DNA of 64,000 bases, from positions 62,001 to 126,000 of the forward strand of contig JAQYUZ010000028.1 in the NCBI GenBank assembly GCA_033819885.1. Direction: 5' to 3'. Of this stretch, positions 39,576-48,345 are shown piece by piece. Origin of the DNA: Microbotryomycetes sp. JL201. Lineage: Eukaryota > Basidiomycota > Microbotryomycetes. The translations under genes and the position numbers were made by a program. Each line of letters begins with the position of its first letter. Positions within the stretch are counted from its first letter, which is position 1. The notes under the pieces were generated by a model. That model was not told where the DNA came from, made no database searches, and was given only the letters and a program-made list of their open reading frames with translations.

Positions 39576-41328
39576 ATGTCCTTGCCATTAAAAGGAATCA
39601 GAGTTCTCGAGGTGGGCTTTCGGAGCGACATCATGTACATGAATGCGTTGCGAGCTGACCCCGCACTTTGCGCGACGATGCAGCTCGCCGGCTTGGCGCC
39701 AGGACCGTACTGCGGCAGTCAGTTGAGCATTTGCCATATCATGCGCATTCCTCACATTGACACCACAATGCACGACAGTGGTTCTGGCCGACTTTGGAGC
39801 AGATGTTGTGAGGGTCGACCGGCTCGGCACGTCCTTCAACCCCGACACTTTAACGAGGTCAGACGCAGATCGTAGTCTATACAACCTCCACGGCTCTCAC
39901 CTGATTCATCCCTGCAGACACAAGCGGTCGCTGTCTTTGTCTGTGAAATCACCTGCTGGCGTTCAGCTGCTGCAGACGCTGCTCTCGAGCCCCACGCAAG
40001 CCGGATGCTCCAATCCGAACTGCAAGTGCGCGAGCACGGAGCAAGCAGCCTGCGCAAACAACAGTAGAGGCGGCGCGTGGCGCGCAGACGTATTAATCGA
40101 CCCCTTTAGACCGGGAGTGCTCGAGCGGCTCGGGCTTGGACCCGACAAGCTCCTGCAAGCGAATCCGAGACTAATCATTGCGCGCTTGACCGGGTTCCGA
40201 AGAGATGGTCAGAAAGACAAGTTAATGTTGACGACTGTTGCGAGCTGACGACATTGTTCTGCTTGAACAGGTCCATACTCCATGATGGCCGGACACGACC
40301 TCAATTATATCGCTCTCAGCGGAGTGCTCAGTAAGCAATCTATGCCTCCGTTGCCATGCTTCCTGTGAGCGCTCATCTGCGACGACAGGTCTGCTCGGTC
40401 GCAGGGGCCAGAAGCCGTACTTCCCTGCCAATATCCTGGGTGAGTCGACCCAGGAAATTGATATTCAATTTTGTGACGGATGAATTGTTCAGCCGACTTT
40501 GCCGGAGGAGGACTGATGGCCGCAATGGGGGTTCTGATGGCCATCATCGAGCGCCACCGAACCGGACTTGGACAGGTGGTCGAGGCAGACATGGTGGGCG
40601 AGGTCACGCAGACTCGAGACATTCTGCATACTGAAATCTCTTCATCTCAAATTCAGGTCACCGGAGCGCGCTACGTCTCGTCGTTCCCTCTCATGTTGTC
40701 GCAACCTTCGACTGGATTGCCCCTATGGGACTCTGAGCGAGGTGACAACTTTCTGGATGGTGGAGCACCATGGTACGAAGTGTACGAAACAAAGGACGGC
40801 TTATATATGACGGTAGCAGCTCTCGAAAACCATTTCTACGCCACTTTCCTCAATACGCTATTGCCGGCTGTGCCTCGCGATGTCATCCCAGCTTCGCCGC
40901 CGACCCCTGCGACACAGATGGACAGATCCACGTGGCCGGCTTTGTCCGACTTTTTTACGAAGGCGTTCCTTACCAAGACGCGTGATGAGTGGACACGCGT
41001 CTTTGTTGGCACCGACTCGTGTTGCGTTCCTGTTTTGAATCGCTGGGAAGTCGATTCTCGTGGCGTCGGCAAGCACGAACCAGGGTTCCAAGCTGCTAGC
41101 TCGCAAGCTGGAGGCGACGGAGGCGTGCCGAATCCTGCTCCTATCTTGTCACGTACGCCGGCGCCGAGTGCCGCTGGAACTGAGGGATCGTACTTTTTGG
41201 AACCGGGGTCTCACACGAGGGCTGTTCTTGAAGAGGCAGGACTTGGTGCAGAAATTGGTCGTCTAGTAGCGCAGAAGGCCGTCTCGCTCGCGGACAGTGA
41301 TGACGATGCCCCTCAGGCAAAGCTCTGA
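39576..41328 (+). CDS. Alpha-methylacyl-CoA racemase / family III CoA-transferase, PTS1-bearing
   Basis: AMACR-type enzymes epimerise 2-methyl-branched acyl-CoAs for peroxisomal or mitochondrial beta-oxidation. Exons join to [40 protein letters not shown], then [20 protein letters not shown] and [13 protein letters not shown]. Expected catalytic sites are visible: His in [14 protein letters not shown], Asp in PANILADFAGGG, and Glu in [18 protein letters not shown]. The protein ends in AKL, a type 1 peroxisomal signal. About six introns; the first (39612-39683, 72 bp) is divisible by three and stop-free. Unusual is an insert of about 30 residues before ADVLIDPF with four close cysteines ([11 protein letters not shown]). 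Left-arm copy; twin at 53525. Confidence 0.9.
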
Positions 41329-41388
41329 TAGAAGCCGAGGCATGTGAAGCTGAGGACTCTTCTTCCTCCGTAATGGATTTTTTGTGCT

Positions 41389-41445
41389 GCCCCCGTTCTA
41401 TCCTGTAGATGACCGAGTGATGAATTGCAATGAATAGTTTATTTT
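41389..41445 (+). repeat. Dispersed motif, copy A (left inverted end)
   Basis: Begins CCCCCGTTCTAT and contains GATGACCGAGTGAT. About 48 of 55 positions match copy B at 42225-42278, which lies in the opposite orientation. A second partial copy of ATGGATAGTTTGTTT follows near 41460. The two copies form inverted ends around a segment of about 890 bp that holds a tRNA and an orphan reading frame. Confidence 0.65.
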
Positions 41446-41912
41446 AAAAGAAAAATGCGATGGATAGTTTGTTTAGAAAAAAAAATGATAGACATTCCTG
41501 GCCTTGACCGGTTCTGCAACACGTGAACCTTGATCGCGTCGATCATTTCCAATGTCCTAGCAGTATCCTGGTACTGTGCCGCTGATTGCTCGGTATATGA
41601 TCGATTGATCAACAAAACGGTCAGGCGATACTCGTCACGCTCCAACTCCGTCACGTGACCCTCACGAGAAAAATTAGAGAGAGCGCGCCGCATCTGGCCA
41701 AGATCGCCTTCATGCAGTCCGATCAAGACTGAAGGTATCGAAATGATACATTCAGGGTCGTGCGGGGCTGTGTGCGGCGTCAAGGCCAGGGAAAAGGCGC
41801 AGATTGGGTATGCAAAAGCTTGAGACGCTGTCACGCCCGGAGAACATCTTGGGAAGACACGCCAGCTCGTCATAGGTTTTAAAATAACACCAGAACTACA
41901 TTGATGGAACAT
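41439..41912 (-). CDS. Orphan reading frame, 157 residues (uncertain)
   Basis: An uninterrupted frame inside the segment bounded by motif copies A and B. The middle part (HVTELERDEYRLTVLLINRSYTEQ, TARTLEMIDAIKVHVLQNR) looks protein-like, but the last residues read through motif A and no known family is recognised. It could be a chance frame, a decayed fragment, or a small gene of the segment itself. Left-arm copy; twin at 52941. Confidence 0.3.
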   Translation of the reverse strand: MFHQCSSGVILKPMTSWRVFPRCSPGVTASQAFAYPICAFSLALTPHTAPHDPECIISIPSVLIGLHEGDLGQMRRALSNFSREGHVTELERDEYRLTVLLINRSYTEQSAAQYQDTARTLEMIDAIKVHVLQNRSRPGMSIIFFSKQTIHRIFLLK

Positions 41913-41971
41913 AATGCTGCAAGATACAACTTTGCACTACATATACGCATAACGTATTTCCGCTTCAACGC

Positions 41972-42056
41972 GCCCGGTTAGCTCAGTCGGTAGAGCACCA
42001 GACTCTTAGTCTACCAGATTATCTGGTGGTCGTGGGTTCGAGCCCCACATTGGGCG
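41972..42056 (+). tRNA. tRNA-Lys(CTT) with a 12-nt intron
   Basis: Identical in sequence to the genes at 5313 and 30631. CAACGC directly precedes it and a TATAC run at 41942-41946 lies 30 bp upstream. TCTCTTTTT provides the Pol III terminator. It lies inside the A/B-bounded segment on the left palindrome arm; the mirror copy is at 52797-52881. Confidence 0.96.
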
Positions 42057-42224
42057 TCTCTTTTTGGCCGTCGCGACTGTCCTTCCATCGCGACTCTACC
42101 ATTTTTTTTCCCCCGCTCAATAGTTAGGTGGGATGTGAAAGGATTATGAAGCATGCCACTCGTATTTTGAGTGTGCGGCCTAGACGCCACACGCCGGTGC
42201 TTACTTTCTCCTTTTGTATCGCAC

Positions 42225-42278
42225 ACAAACAATCCAATGCAATTGATCACTCGGTCATCTACAGAATAGAACGGGGGT
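42225..42278 (-). repeat. Dispersed motif, copy B (right inverted end)
   Basis: Inverted partner of copy A. Read on the minus strand it starts CCCCCGTTCTATTCTGTAG and continues GATGACCGAGTGATCAATTGC. It lies 168 bp beyond the tRNA-Lys 3' end and about 65 bp beyond the stop of the minus-strand dehydrogenase gene. Confidence 0.65.
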
Positions 42279-42342
42279 AGTAGAACTGATAGTACTTTTC
42301 ACAATCAAGTGGCCGCTCTGGCACATGCATGCGATACACGTC

Positions 42343-44092
42343 TCACAAGCGCGTCAGCTGGGGAGCTTTATCAGACGCAGGCGACGAGAATTTTGTCTCG
42401 ATGAACACCTTGACAATGTGTTTATCTCGCTTGTCAAACTCGGTGTAGCATTTCGCCGTGTCTTCAAGTGGGATACTATTGAGTTCGCGTAAGATCAATG
42501 TTGCGTTCATCTGAGATTCAAGATCTGATGCAGCTCACCGATGGCTCACGATCAGCTCGCGAGGGTCGACCTTGCCCGTGATGAGATAGTCGTCGAGGAT
42601 TTCTTTCCAGTACTTGTAGACTGGCGCCTGTCCGTTGCCGATGAGTCTATAGACCGATGGTTGTTTAGACAAGTTTTTGCCTTTCGCCGTTTGGAAATGC
42701 TTACCGGACGCCTTTTTGCATGACGGCGCCCATATTGAGATGGTTGACAAAGCCGGCGTACACTCCAGTGATACCGACCGTGCCGAACGGACGGACACTC
42801 AGACTAGCAAATGCCCGTCAGTAATGGCTGGAGAGCGGACCACTTCCTTTTGCTCACATCATTTCGTTAAGAATCTCACTTGTGTCAGTCTCTGTACCAT
42901 TGCATTCGATCGTTAGTGCTTTGTGCTATACCGAGGGACAGATATCACTTACCAAGTCCCACTGCGGTTTCAATCTTGTGCGTGAGGCTCTTGGCGTACT
43001 CTCCAGCAGCACACTCGAGGGCGACATCAATACCTTCGGGGCGCGTTGGGTCGAGTCCGTGCGTTCCACCTTTTGTCAATTCGTTCACGCGGGCGGCCAC
43101 GTCCTTGTGCTCGTCAAAATTGAGCAACTCAATTTTGTCGCCAAGTTTCTCTTTGACATAGTCAAGGCGCCACTGCACGTTGTCAATTACAATGATGCGC
43201 GATGCGCCTTTGAGAAGGCACCACTTTGCGGCGAACACGCCAATCGGCCCGACTCCCCAGATGCCCACAGTGTCGCCCTCTTTGACGCCGCTGTCCACAA
43301 CTTGATGATACGAGGTGACAAGTACGTCAGATAGATACAGTGCAGACTCGTCTGGCACGCTGTCCGGAATCTGAAGCAAGTTTGTGGACGCGTAAGGCAC
43401 GCGAACGAACTCGCTCTGACCACCGGCCCAGCCGCCCGTCAGATGAGAGTAACCGCTCATGCCCGAAGTGCGGTTGCCATACATCATCTGTATGATATTT
43501 GAGCTGTTGACCTGACTGCAAGCCGAGGACAGCTTTTGCTTGCACATGAAGCAATTGCCGCAAGCCAAGTTGAACGAGGCAACGACACGGTCGCCAGCTT
43601 GAATGTTGGTGACACTGTCGCCTACCGACTCGACAATTCCCATGAACTCGTGCCCAAGAATGTCGCCCGAACGCATCTCAAGCAAAGCACCATGCAGGAG
43701 GTGCAAGTCGGAACCTGCGCGTTGTTATGGCAAAGCAGCATCAGTAAAAAGATTGTTGATAGCTCGAACGAATATTTACTAAGCTTGACTCACCGCAGAC
43801 TGTGGTGCCCGTCACTTTGATGACAGCGTCCGTCGGTTCGACCACGCGAGGCTTGTTGGTTTCGATCATGCGCACATCTCCTTTGCCGAACCAGGCGAGT
43901 GCCTTATAGTGTGACATACCAAAGTTAGACCTTCGCTGTCGACCCATTGAATTATTCGGCGCTGACCTTCATCTTCTCGCCGGACGGGTCCGCGAACCGA
44001 TCTGGCTCATTGCCCGGGTTGGCATTGTCGGCTGTCGTGGCTGCAGGGTGATTACCCAAGGCTTTGCCGAGAAGATTGGAGGCAGTGTTCAT
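42343..44092 (-). CDS. Zinc-dependent MDR alcohol dehydrogenase, formaldehyde-dehydrogenase-like
   Basis: ATG 44092 opens MNTASNLLGKALGNHP. The catalytic core begins ALAWFGKGDVRMIETNKP, with TTVCG joined to SDLHLLHG (catalytic Cys region) and GHEFMGIVES. Structural zinc cysteines are in CGNCFMCKQKLSSAC. The nucleotide-binding GVGPIGVFAAKW follows, then IIVIDNVQWRLDYVKEKLG. Later small exons give LSVRPFGTVGITGVYAG, LIGNGQAPVYKYWKEILDDYLITGKVDPRELIVSHR and the end ETKFSSPASDKAPQLTRL. About seven introns. The long loop with GMSGYSHLTGGWAGGQSEFVRVPYA resembles glutathione-independent formaldehyde dehydrogenases and their relatives; the true substrate is unknown. Left-arm copy; twin at 50761. Confidence 0.9.
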
Positions 44093-44371
44093 GACTATTG
44101 ATTGAGATCAAAGAAGAGCAAGGAGGCGGAGGAGTGGCGGGGTTGCGCGCGTCGCTTCAATGACGCGCAGGAGCGAGCGAGCGAGACTGCAACAAAGGTC
44201 ACGTGATGGGATTGACGACCACAGTATAATTTCGCCCTGGCCTGTCAATGACAGCTGTGATTACCCCTTGATCTCGACGAGTGCCCGAATTATGGACAGT
44301 ATTCTTGCTACATTTCTGGCCACGCGCTGCGCGGCGCCCCGTGGGTCGCCTGCGACGACAAAGACCAAATC

Positions 44372-46507
44372 ATGGCGCAAGGTAAGTCAGCGCGACACGC
44401 ACGGTCAACGTCGTTGTGCACATTGTGATCCGAGTGATCAGCATGTCGTTGCCTGTTGCGTGGCGTGTGCAAGGCTGCAGCCGTGGACCTGCGCTCTTAC
44501 TGACCACGAGGTGCATTCTCCCTAAGCGCTGGCATCCATGGTCACGCTGCGCTACTCGGGATTCCTTAATATGGCTCCCGACAATCTCGGCTTCCTTGGA
44601 GAGGACGACGATGTGCTGATGACCAAATACACGGCCGCGACCACCGGGCAGCCGGCTCTGAGCAGCGACGACGACTCTGGATGGCGGGTCTCTGTCGAGC
44701 TCGACAAGGAAGGCAGGACAGAAACAGGGCCGACTGCCTGCTGGCGCAGCGGCGAAACCCTCTGTGGCGTTGTGCGCATGCAGCACGCCGATCCGGCGAC
44801 TCCAGGCGCCCGGCGAAAACGAATCGCCTCTGTCATCGCTCGCGCGTTCTGGCAGAGCTCGACAATGTACAGAGTCGCAAAAATCGTGCCCGAAGAACCA
44901 AAAGCGGGCCTATCAAAGGTGTTCAAATCGGCCAACGCCTTCAAGACAGTCGCAGAGCTCAGAGGCGAGTGGCACCGATCCGAGTTTGGCGAAGGAGCAG
45001 AGCTATGGCACGGAGGGGAGCTCGAAGACATCAGTCGTGAGGTTGAAGGCGATTTTCCACTGCTAGCGGCCCAATCAAGATCGCAAGCGGCAGATTCGGA
45101 ACCGTCACCGCCAGCCTGGCACGAGAATCGCGACCTTTATGATTTACCGTTCCGTATCACACTTCCAACAGTATCCAGGGTGACCTCATGCAACGCGCTT
45201 CCCAATGGCGGTCCTCTGCGGCGACAGCTACAACACTTCAAACGCACCCCGCCATCCTCGCTGAAAGGAACCGATGTCCAGGCCGGCGCCATAGAATGGA
45301 TCGTCGAGGTCATTGTCCGCTATATGAACGAGTCTGGCGCTCAAGTCACGCCGGCAGAGGCAGCATCTGCAACGAGCTTGTCGAACCCGGACGGTGCTCA
45401 AGATGGCGACCTGCCATCGTTCCCAGAGGCCGTCAATGAGGGATCAGACGGTTTTGACGAGTTTGGGCTGCTTCAGCCCTCGGACAGCTTGGCCGTCATA
45501 CGGACAGTATTTCCATTCGAGCCACTCGATCATCACGTTCAAGATCTATACTCGGCATGGCGACCGAAGACCGACGTCCCATGGGCAGAGCCCGTTGCCA
45601 GATACAATGGACTGACTTTAGAGGAAATCGAAGACCCTCGGCCAGTCAGTGAGGGCATCGTGCCTAGCTTCGGCCGGGATCCTCGGGATGAGGCGCTCGG
45701 AGGCTCGCACATGGGCCCGAAGCGGAAAACCTTGTCGACGCTGCTTGAGGTTGAGGGAGGCAGGGAGAAATGGATAGGGTACGAGAAACGCATGTCTGTC
45801 AAGGGCCGCTTCGGCCGCTTTGTGGCGTGGATTCGTAGCGAGGTGAGCCAGTATCCGTAATCGGGCAAAGCCTAATCGAGCTCACGGCGAATGTGTATCA
45901 GATGCACATTCCGAAACCGGCCACAATCAATCGCCACGACTCGCATTTGACCGTCCTGTGCCACTTCAGTCTTAAGACGACCGCGTCGACCGCAAGCGGC
46001 CCACCTCGGACGCTGAGCGTTGAAAAGGTCGTTGTCGTTCTGACTAGGCGAATCTTGACTCGAGGCGGACGCGACGACAGGCCAAAGTACGGCCTCGAGG
46101 AGGTGAGGAGGGAGGAGCTTAAATTGTGGGAACCACAACAGGATGCCTTGACGAGGATGCGGACCCTACTTCCAGCTGTCTCTCGCGCGAGCCTGCGCGA
46201 GGGAGAAGTCGAGGAAGGCCGCGCACATCTCAAACTCGTCTCTGGTGAGCCTGGCGTCGACCTAAGGCTCGAGATACCCCTGCAAGGAGACGACTTGACG
46301 ACGAAAGGTCGGAGAAACGTGCCAACACGGGAGCTGCACCTGAGCACGCGTGCGCCCAACATCGAGCTTGAATATGTCATGTCTATCACTGTCCATCCAA
46401 TTGGCCAGCCTTCCTTTTATGCGGCTAGGGTCCCCGTGCAGCTGCTCGCAGGCGATCTCGTGCCACCGCCACACTTTGACGTGCCCGAGCAGCCCCCAGC
46501 GTATTGA
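44372..46507 (+). CDS. Large protein with probable arrestin-like fold
   Basis: A continuous exon from about 44527 encodes a beta-strand-rich protein of about 450 residues, starting MVTLRYSGFLNMAPDNLGF. An intron near 45842 leads to a C-terminal exon with LTANVYQMHIPKPATINRHDSHLTVLCHFSLK and SITVHPIGQPSFYAARVPVQLLAGDLVPPPHF, ending PEQPPAY at 46507. The pattern (alternating strands, LPFRITLPTVS, IEWIVEVIVRYMN, then a second sandwich) suits fungal arrestin-like trafficking adaptors, but no diagnostic motif is conserved. A tiny first exon (44372-44381, MAQ plus one base) followed by GTAAGT and a 145 bp intron is likely; otherwise ATG 44538 is the start. Left-arm copy; twin at 48346. Confidence 0.6.
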
Positions 46508-47104
46508 CTGGATGATGTAGCTGCCTGAATGCAATGTTGTTGTTGTTCTCGGATACTTGTTTGATATCTCATGACAATCTTTCGAAGATCATCGTCACCT
46601 GGCCGCAGCTGCAGTCGCTTGTACTAGAACACCAAGGTCGAGCAAACCGTTCACTCAGAACAGAAGCGGTTGAGCGTCGATCATCAGACCGGAACAGTCA
46701 GCAACCACGCCTTGCGTCTCTAACCAGAACAATGATTCGATCGCTGACTGTATCGCGTACCCGAAGAATTTGTTTCGAGAAAAAGAAACTCTGTAGCTTT
46801 TATTGACTCCACGTGCATGAAGATCTTGTATGGATAGTTTGTGGGTTTCTTTTGCACTCGGGGTTGCGGACAAGAACAAAGAAGCGACGGAGCGACGGAC
46901 TAGGCAAGATGCGGCATCGGCAGGGGTGCAAAGTTTCGCGCGAGACGATCGAACAAAGGGACGGCGGGCGCGACAAAAGGGAGACCGGAACAAAAGCAAT
47001 AAACCAGCAAGACGGACGACGAGTAAAGAAGGACGACACGATCTCTCTTCTTCCTTTCTTCAAGATCGTTTGCAACATTCAGTTTTCGCTACTGCTCGGA
47101 TAAG
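46508..47104. other. Region upstream of the central gene
   Basis: A 597 bp stretch between the arrestin-like gene and the central gene. It contains pyrimidine-rich promoter-like sequence just before 47105 and one ATGGATAGTTTGT word at about 46830. Overlapping frames here show no conserved features. Confidence 0.4.
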
Positions 47105-47602
47105 ATGCCCTTCCCCACTTTCAACGACCCGGCCGACGCACACGCGTTCCACATCGGCAAAGCTTTTCTCGCCCGAACGGCGTTGGACGCAATCTCGGAT
47201 TCGTACTTCGACGAGGCGTGCATCGCACTTCGATGCTCTACGGCGGGATATCAGGCTACAGCGGCGCTGCTGTACCTTAAGCGCCAGCTCCAGCTGGAGG
47301 CCGAGCGCCACGAAGCCGCCGTCGGAGACGGCGAGGATGCCCTGGCGGCAAGTCTTGAGGAGGATAAGGGGCCTCAAGGTGCCGACGTTCGGACTTCAAT
47401 TCCCATGATCGACACTGCATGGGCGGTGTTGAGTCGCGAACGGCGCGTCCTCAACGCTGAACGGGCCGAATTTCGACAGCGAGTAAGAGAGGTCGCGACC
47501 GACAGGAGTTGGGCGCCCTCGCCGTCTCCGACGTCGGCTTCGTGGCGCTCGGCCTCCAGCTGGAGCTGGCGCTTAAGGTACAGCAGCGCCGCTGTAGCCT
47601 GA
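47105..47602 (+). CDS. Central gene, left copy: unrecognised protein cut by the palindrome junction
   Basis: The frame starts MPFPTFNDPADAHAFHIGK at a credible start after a pyrimidine-rich leader. It continues FLARTALDAISDSYFDEACIAL and YQATAALLYLKRQLQLEAERH. At 47337 it leaves the arm, crosses the whole unique spacer with a protein-like sequence (SRERRVLNAERAEFRQRVREV, helix-forming), and then enters the right arm backwards, where it becomes serine-rich and stops at 47600. So the first 77 or so codons are shared with the minus-strand copy, the spacer codons look native, and the end is an artefact of the junction. No family recognised; the original C-terminus is missing. Confidence 0.55.
   Translation: MPFPTFNDPADAHAFHIGKAFLARTALDAISDSYFDEACIALRCSTAGYQATAALLYLKRQLQLEAERHEAAVGDGEDALAASLEEDKGPQGADVRTSIPMIDTAWAVLSRERRVLNAERAEFRQRVREVATDRSWAPSPSPTSASWRSASSWSWRLRYSSAAVA
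47337..47516. other. Unique spacer at the palindrome centre (180 bp)
   Basis: The only part of 30853-64000 without a mirror. It is bounded by a short imperfect inverted repeat: 47311-47342 pairs with 47511-47542, with mismatches at 47319, 47337 and 47338. The left copy contains the small hairpin GCCGTC-GGA-GACGGC. Confidence 0.9.
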
Positions 47603-47748
47603 TATCCCGCCGTAGAGCATCGAAGTGCGATGCACGCCTCGTCGAAGTACGAATCCGAGATTGCGTCCAACGCCGTTCGGGCGAGAAAAGCTTTGCCGAT
47701 GTGGAACGCGTGTGCGTCGGCCGGGTCGTTGAAAGTGGGGAAGGGCAT
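47374..47748 (-). pseudogene. Central gene, right copy (truncated)
   Basis: Minus-strand twin of the frame at 47105. It starts at 47748 with MPFPTFNDPADAHAF and is the same except one residue (HEAD instead of HEAA) up to the arm end at 47517. It then runs antisense through the spacer with an arginine/serine-rich sequence and stops at 47374. The antisense tail has no protein-like character, so this copy looks like the derived half. Confidence 0.6.
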
Positions 47749-48345
47749 CTTATCCGAGCAGTAGCGAAAACTGAATGTTGCAAACGATCTTGAAGAAAGG
47801 AAGAAGAGAGATCGTGTCGTCCTTCTTTACTCGTCGTCCGTCTTGCTGGTTTATTGCTTTTGTTCCGGTCTCCCTTTTGTCGCGCCCGCCGTCCCTTTGT
47901 TCGATCGTCTCGCGCGAAACTTTGCACCCCTGCCGATGCCGCATCTTGCCTAGTCCGTCGCTCCGTCGCTTCTTTGTTCTTGTCCGCAACCCCGAGTGCA
48001 AAAGAAACCCACAAACTATCCATACAAGATCTTCATGCACGTGGAGTCAATAAAAGCTACAGAGTTTCTTTTTCTCGAAACAAATTCTTCGGGTACGCGA
48101 TACAGTCAGCGATCGAATCATTGTTCTGGTTAGAGACGCAAGGCGTGGTTGCTGACTGTTCCGGTCTGATGATCGACGCTCAACCGCTTCTGTTCTGAGT
48201 GAACGGTTTGCTCGACCTTGGTGTTCTAGTACAAGCGACTGCAGCTGCGGCCAGGTGACGATGATCTTCGAAAGATTGTCATGAGATATCAAACAAGTAT
48301 CCGAGAACAACAACAACATTGCATTCAGGCAGCTACATCATCCAG
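47749..48345. other. Mirror of the upstream region of the central gene
   Basis: Reverse-complement copy of 46508-47104. No additional feature was seen. Confidence 0.4.

Larger units (their letters stand above)
30853..47336 (+). repeat. Left arm of giant inverted repeat (palindrome)
   Basis: Every position x here pairs with 94853-x on the right arm. Reading frames on the two arms match one for one in length and translation, and raw sequence compared at the ends, at the tRNA and at the centre is reverse-complementary. The only arm mismatch noted is at 47319 (C, against an A-equivalent at 47534), 17 bp from the inner end. The outer limit is unknown because the window stops at the mirror of 30853. 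Confidence 0.97.

Noticed and set aside
41389-42278. Firm call of a DNA transposon
   Set aside because: No transposase, no target-site duplication and only one paired example in the window; kept as a finding only.
46830-47408. Frame starting MDSLWVSFALGVADKNKEA before the central gene
   Set aside because: It overlaps the better-supported frame at 47105 in another phase, is arginine-rich without structure, and covers leader-like DNA.
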